Positions 60,544-64,000 of a DNA stretch of 64,000 bases are shown here, one piece after another (within the stretch, counting starts at the first letter, position 1; each line of letters starts with the position of its first letter). The stretch is taken from the NCBI RefSeq assembly GCF_001613085.1, contig NZ_BDBR01000030.1:94470-158469 (forward strand), read 5' to 3'. This DNA comes from Nocardia salmonicida NBRC 13393 (lineage in GTDB: Bacteria; Actinomycetota; Actinomycetes; Mycobacteriales; Mycobacteriaceae). The position numbers and the translations under genes are program-made. The notes under the pieces were generated by a model. That model did not search any database. It was given only the letters and a program-made list of their open reading frames with translations, and had not been told where the DNA came from.

Positions 60544-60951
60544 GTGACGCACTTCGCCGCCCGCCTCAATGAGCTCTTCGACAACCCCTCGGAGCCGGAC
60601 GTGCGTCTATGCACGAACCGCCACGTGGCGCGCATGCTGCAGGCGGCCGGTCACCGCATCTCCGCACCGTACTTGTCACAGCTGCGGTCGGGGCATCGCG
60701 ACAACCCGTCCCCGAAAACTGTGGCGGCGTTGGCCGAGTATTTCCAGGTCACGCCCGATTACTTCTTCCTCGCGGCGAACCATCCGGAGGCCGACGATCA
60801 CACGCTCATCCGCGAGCTGGAACTCGGCGAGCCGCGCGCACTGATGCTGCGTGCCGTCGGATTGTCGCGCGAGGCCATGGACATCCTCGTCACGATGGCC
60901 GAGCGCCTTCGCGTCAGTGACGGATTGCTCGAAGTTTGCCTAGACGGCTGA
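60544..60951 (+). CDS. EspR-like helix-turn-helix protein
   Basis: A 135-residue protein very like mycobacterial EspR: FAARLNELFD at the N-terminus, a Cro/XRE HTH with ISAPYLSQLRSGHRDNPSPK (recognition helix SAPYLSQLRSG identical to EspR as I remember it), TVAALAEYFQVTPDYFF, and a C-terminal dimerisation helix pair. EspR is a nucleoid-associated regulator of lipid and ESX genes that binds TTTGC-containing sites. A TTTGCTA sequence lies upstream (60467-60473), so autoregulation is possible. The start is a GTG at 60544 with a weak GAGGAA. It is convergent with the HadAB gene. Confidence 0.87.
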   Translation: MTHFAARLNELFDNPSEPDVRLCTNRHVARMLQAAGHRISAPYLSQLRSGHRDNPSPKTVAALAEYFQVTPDYFFLAANHPEADDHTLIRELELGEPRALMLRAVGLSREAMDILVTMAERLRVSDGLLEVCLDG

Positions 60952-60957
60952 GGCGGG

Positions 60958-62004
60958 CTATCGATCCGTGCACTGGATCACAGCTACCGCTCGTCCGAAG
61001 ATCCTCTTGCTGTCCTGTTGTGCGGTGATGGCGATCGTCGCGGTCTTGCGGTCGGGATCGACAGCCTTGACTGTGCCCGTGTACTCGACCGTGGCTCCGC
61101 TGTTGGGCACGTAGACCGGGCTGGCCAGGCGCACCGCGTATTCGGTGACCACGCCGGGATCGCTCGCCCATGAGCTCACATACCCGGCGCCTATGCCGAC
61201 CATCAGCATGCCCTGTGCGACAGGCGACTCCAGATCAACCGATGCCGCCGCCGCGTTGTTCCAGTGAATGGGGTTCGGGTCGCCCGCCACGCCCGCGTAG
61301 TTGACCAGATCGCCGAGCCTCACGGTGACGGTTCTCGACGGAAGCTCGTCGCCGACGGCTACCGCGCTGAACGGCACTATATTCCGGTCCGGGTTCGCGA
61401 TTGTTGCCCGGCGGAGCGGCGCAGGATGCTCGGGTGCGTGGTGTTGTCGTGGGATCGACGTGCCATGGCGGAAGTTCTGCATTCGCACTCCGTCGAATAT
61501 GCGCGACGTGGCGATGTTCACCTCCGACCGGCCGGCGAATGATGTACGTGTGGTGACGATCTGATCGCCGTGCTGGTCGACGACCGAACACTTGATTCCG
61601 AAGATGGTGCCTCCGAACACCTTTCGGATCGCATCGAGCTCGACCTCGAAGCGCAACGAGTCGCCCACGAGGATCGGCCTGTCGACGGTGAGAGAGTAGT
61701 CGGTCTGCGTGATGCGGCTGAGGTCACAGCTCTGGGCGACTCGATCGAACATATCCATCTGGGCGAGAAGCGCTGGTATCGAGACGAAGGTCAGTGGCGC
61801 GACGAGACCGCCGTAACCGCAGTCGACGGCCGCTCGCTCACAGTGGTGAGCGGGATGGTCGTCCTGAACCGCGCGGGCGAACTCGCGGACCTTCTCACGC
61901 CCGACCACATAGCAGTCGCTGGTTCGATAGGACTGTCCCAGCGTCGTCGAGGATGCGACTGAATCGGGCAACCGGGAGTCGTCTGGGGTTGTGCGCACAT
62001 CCAT
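60958..62004 (-). CDS. Fused HadA-HadB-like (3R)-hydroxyacyl dehydratase
   Basis: A 348-residue double hot-dog protein. The N-terminal half (residues about 20-170: YVVGREKVREFARAVQDDHP, DCGYGGLVAPLTFVSIPALL) matches HadA/HadC-type subunits. The C-terminal half has the hydratase-2 motif YAGVAGDPNPIHWN with catalytic Asp and His, as in HadB. Mycobacterial FAS-II dehydratases are separate HadA and HadB chains; a fused form is known in Nocardia-type genomes. It dehydrates 3-hydroxyacyl-ACP (or CoA) in mycolic or other long-chain acid synthesis. No Shine-Dalgarno is seen before the ATG at 62004; an inverted repeat sits directly upstream. Confidence 0.85.
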   Translation of the reverse strand: MDVRTTPDDSRLPDSVASSTTLGQSYRTSDCYVVGREKVREFARAVQDDHPAHHCERAAVDCGYGGLVAPLTFVSIPALLAQMDMFDRVAQSCDLSRITQTDYSLTVDRPILVGDSLRFEVELDAIRKVFGGTIFGIKCSVVDQHGDQIVTTRTSFAGRSEVNIATSRIFDGVRMQNFRHGTSIPRQHHAPEHPAPLRRATIANPDRNIVPFSAVAVGDELPSRTVTVRLGDLVNYAGVAGDPNPIHWNNAAAASVDLESPVAQGMLMVGIGAGYVSSWASDPGVVTEYAVRLASPVYVPNSGATVEYTGTVKAVDPDRKTATIAITAQQDSKRIFGRAVAVIQCTDR

Positions 62005-62011
62005 TAAGGTA

Positions 62012-62024
62012 GCTAATAGTTAGC
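62012..62024. promoter_or_regulatory. Inverted repeat at the HadAB promoter
   Basis: GCTAA-TAG-TTAGC, a perfect 5-bp inverted repeat, lies 8-20 nt upstream of the HadAB ATG, at the position of the -10/start region, so a bound protein would block transcription. It is short, and its significance is uncertain. Confidence 0.4.
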
Positions 62025-62047
62025 CAGATGGGCGATATTTGCGGTTC

Positions 62048-62536
62048 TCAGGGTGTCGGATGGTCGATCTGTTCACGGAGGATGTCGCCGTGACCTGCGT
62101 GGCGAGCGAATTCCTCGATCATGGCGAGCAGTGTCCATCGCATGCTGACCGTCCCCTCGCGCGGATTGTCTTTCGTCTCGTCGAGGTCGAAGCGGGCGGC
62201 GATCACCCGTGATCGCGCGCTTGCCCGCTCGAATTCGGCGATCACGTCGTCCAGTGATTCGTCGTCGGCGACGACGAAGGTGCCCTCGTCCCGGCTCGAG
62301 TATCCGTCGCACTCGGTCTCGTCGAGTCCGGCCCAGAACCGCTGAAACCAGATCCGCTCCGCCGCGGCGGCATGTTTGATCAAGGAGATCGGCGTCGTCA
62401 GCGATGCGACGAGCCGTCGGCGGGCGTCATCGTCGGACAGGCCGCGTGCGGTCGCGATGAGCGCTTCGCGGTTGCGATCGAGTGTGTTCTCGATGATCGT
62501 TCGCTCGGCGCCGGTGGTAATCGGGTTGTTAGACAT
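62048..62536 (-). CDS. DinB/DUF664-family protein
   Basis: A 162-residue four-helix-bundle protein: ERTIIENTLDRNREALIATA, LTTPISLIKHAAAAERIWFQ (His ligand 1), and RWTLLAMIEEFARHAGHGDI (His-x3-His ligand pair). The three-His metal site is typical of DinB/YfiT/mycothiol-dependent enzymes of the DUF664 group. The substrate is unknown. GGAG lies 9 nt before the ATG at 62536. Upstream lies a 456-bp gap before the tRNA gene. Confidence 0.85.
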   Translation of the reverse strand: MSNNPITTGAERTIIENTLDRNREALIATARGLSDDDARRRLVASLTTPISLIKHAAAAERIWFQRFWAGLDETECDGYSSRDEGTFVVADDESLDDVIAEFERASARSRVIAARFDLDETKDNPREGTVSMRWTLLAMIEEFARHAGHGDILREQIDHPTP

Positions 62537-62992
62537 GGACTTTCACTCCGTTCTGTTGCTGATCGAAGACTTGGCGAACTCGGGTAATCGGTAGGGCGCC
62601 GATTCGGCCACTGACTACGGGGCAGATGCAACGCGCCCAACTGCGGAGGCGAAGCGGGGGAGAGGTGCATCTTGTACTCGTCGCAGAATGTGCGCTCAGG
62701 AAGGCGATGCGGGTCGATCTTCACCGCGGCCGAGGTAGGTCGAGCGTCGAAGGACTCGATGCCACCTGACGCGAGTATGGCACATTGCCGATCCGGCACC
62801 GAGGCTTCCCTCTTCCGCTATGCGACCACACGGAACCGCGTGGTACCCCGAGGATCTCGGCGCTCCCGTTGGAGCGTTGCATCCTTGGTGGCCGCTCGTC
62901 CAGATCGCGAAAAAGGTGCATCTACCAGCCGATTAGTACCTTCGCCAAGGGGTGAGGTAATCTTTTCGAGCACCCGGAGACGGACGCAAGAA
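62537..62992. other. Intergenic region upstream of tRNA-Pro, no gene seen
   Basis: This 456-bp stretch has no reading frame with credible start signals or protein-like composition. It should contain the tRNA promoter; TAATCT at 62958-62963 is a possible -10 element. Confidence 0.5.
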
Positions 62993-63066
<74 letters not shown>

Positions 63067-63071
63067 CAGTG

Positions 63072-63108
63072 AAAACCCTCTCTGACCTGGGTCGGAGGGG
63101 GTTTTCTT
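63072..63108 (+). terminator. Intrinsic terminator of tRNA-Pro
   Basis: A long stem AAAACCCTCTCTGAC / GTCGGAGGGGGTTTT (with G-T pairs and a 4-nt loop), ending in TTTTCTTGTT, directly after the tRNA. Confidence 0.85.
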
Positions 63109-63607
63109 GTTCCCGGAGATTTGACGTGGTTTGGCCAAACTTCACAGAAACTCCACAGTTTTGAATCTGATCACCTGTCCAGTGCCCCGTGATTCCCCTC
63201 CACCGGATTGCTGGGAGAGTCGTCCGTGCGGTCGGTCAGGTGCAGTCTTTCTTCACGTCCGCCGTCAACGCCGACCTGTGCGGCGGAGTCCCGCTCCGCC
63301 CCGACCGATGCCGCAACGCGCCTGGGTCCGATATGACGCCGCCAACCGTCCGACCTGTTGGGTGGTCCGCGCGTGTGAGTCGAACTGGACTCTGAGTGGT
63401 CCCGTGCGCCGTCTCTCGATGTCAGGTTTGCGCTGATACAGCCGAAGTCGCTACTCCCTATAGGGAATCGCGAAGCTCGGCCTTCGTATCCCGTGTGGCG
63501 GACAGCAGAGCGATCCGCGAAGTCGCTTGTGGCAGTGGCTATCAAGCGACCGTAGATCCGATATCCAGTCGGCGGGCGCGGCTCCTGCGCCGGTGGCCCT
63601 GCAGAGC
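63109..63607. other. Gene-poor region after tRNA-Pro
   Basis: About 500 bp without a convincing gene. The frames that are open are arginine/serine-rich noise lacking ribosome-binding sites. The stretch probably represents decayed DNA between the tRNA integration site and the integrase remnant. Confidence 0.5.
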
Positions 63608-64000
63608 CTAGGCTGGACCGCGCCCCGCGACGTGGCGGCGGCGCGTGGGTGCACGGGGAAGGACTCGCCTCGACCAGCTCATCGGTCGAGGCGAGTCGCC
63701 GGTGGCAAAAAAAGGGGAGGGGCTCATCGGCAAGATTAGGGCGAACCAGTGATCGAGCAAGGCCCCGTCCGTTCCCAACATCTGGGATCGACGTAGTCCG
63801 GTGGCGGCGTAGACGGTGATGATGTCGACGAGGTCAGCGCCTTCGCAGTACTCGGCGACAGTGGGCGGGGTATAGGCCTTGACCGGTGTGCCACGCTGAC
63901 GTTCGGCTTGCGAGAGTTTGCGTGGGCACGGGAGCTGAGAGGTTCGCACAGCGCTGAGGATGAAGCGGAGTTGGTCGATGGTCGGGCCACCCGCGCCGGC
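63608..64000 (-). pseudogene. Truncated tyrosine recombinase (phage integrase) remnant
   Basis: Reading leftward from the window edge, the frame gives PTIDQLRFILSAV, then YTPPTVAEYCEGADLVDIIT and VYAATGLRRSQMLG. The last part is the start of a tyrosine-recombinase catalytic domain: ATGLRRSE normally carries the first catalytic Arg and continues LLALRW. Here it breaks after QMLG into unrelated sequence (TDGALLDHWFALILPMSPSP), so the His-x2-Arg and Tyr boxes are missing and the gene is inactivated. The 5' part lies outside the window. It belongs to an integrated element that probably entered at tRNA-Pro. Confidence 0.65.

Overview
The window is high-GC actinobacterial DNA, most likely from Nocardia or a close mycolate-containing relative (Nocardiaceae). 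The evidence is a complete mce operon, an antigen-85-like mycolyltransferase, an MMPL transporter, a PapA-type acyltransferase next to a multidomain type I PKS, a fused HadA/HadB dehydratase, an EspR-like regulator, F420-type reductases and actinobacterial cytochromes P450. I assigned genes by reading proteins by eye; no database search was run, so family names rest on motifs and remembered homologues.

Layout. (1) 1-10.7 kb: ordinary chromosomal genes: a PucR-type regulator cut by the window edge, a YhgE/DUF3533 membrane protein, DUF2797, a DUF885 peptidase, an AlkD-like protein, a methyltransferase, a secreted glycine-zipper protein, an NmrA-like reductase, a DUF4129 membrane protein and a TetR regulator. 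(2) 10.9-26.0 kb: a lipid export and assembly locus. MMPL, GT39 and an Ag85-like enzyme read leftward; a KS-AT-DH-ER-KR-ACP polyketide synthase, a PapA acyltransferase, an unknown protein and a DHA2 transporter read rightward from a shared divergent promoter region. (3) 26.1-29.8 kb: a divergent family-A DNA polymerase followed by a LigA paralogue. (4) 29.9-57.2 kb: a steroid/lipid region. A leftward CYP123-like operon (P450, SDR, ferredoxin, NTF2-like, unknown, acyl-CoA synthetase) lies back to back with a rightward mce operon (yrbEAB, mceA-F, Mas). Then come a methyltransferase, a leftward cyp51-cyp125-GT4-methyltransferase-toroid operon, a TetR regulator, a rightward aldehyde dehydrogenase-SDR-HIBADH-CMD operon, an F420-type reductase, another SDR and a second TetR paralogue. 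(5) 57.2-64 kb: an MBL-fold protein, an F420-type reductase, LuxR, TetR and EspR-like regulators, HadAB, DinB, tRNA-Pro(GGG) and a broken integrase.

The main result is in region 4. The sequence TGTCYRGACA, or close variants of it, recurs at the promoters of the CYP123 operon, the mce operon, the methyltransferase at 44525, cyp51, both tetR paralogues, the aldehyde dehydrogenase operon and the SDR at 55713. The two TetR proteins have almost the same DNA-binding domain. From memory, the gene set matches the mycobacterial cyp51 neighbourhood (Rv0763c-Rv0771), but here it is split by an mce operon and joined to a CYP125-like P450, a glycosyltransferase and methyltransferases. I infer one regulon linking import and modification of a steroid- or terpenoid-like lipid. 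Many genes in the window also appear to be transcribed leaderless, with a TAnnnT -10 element 6-8 nt before the start codon.
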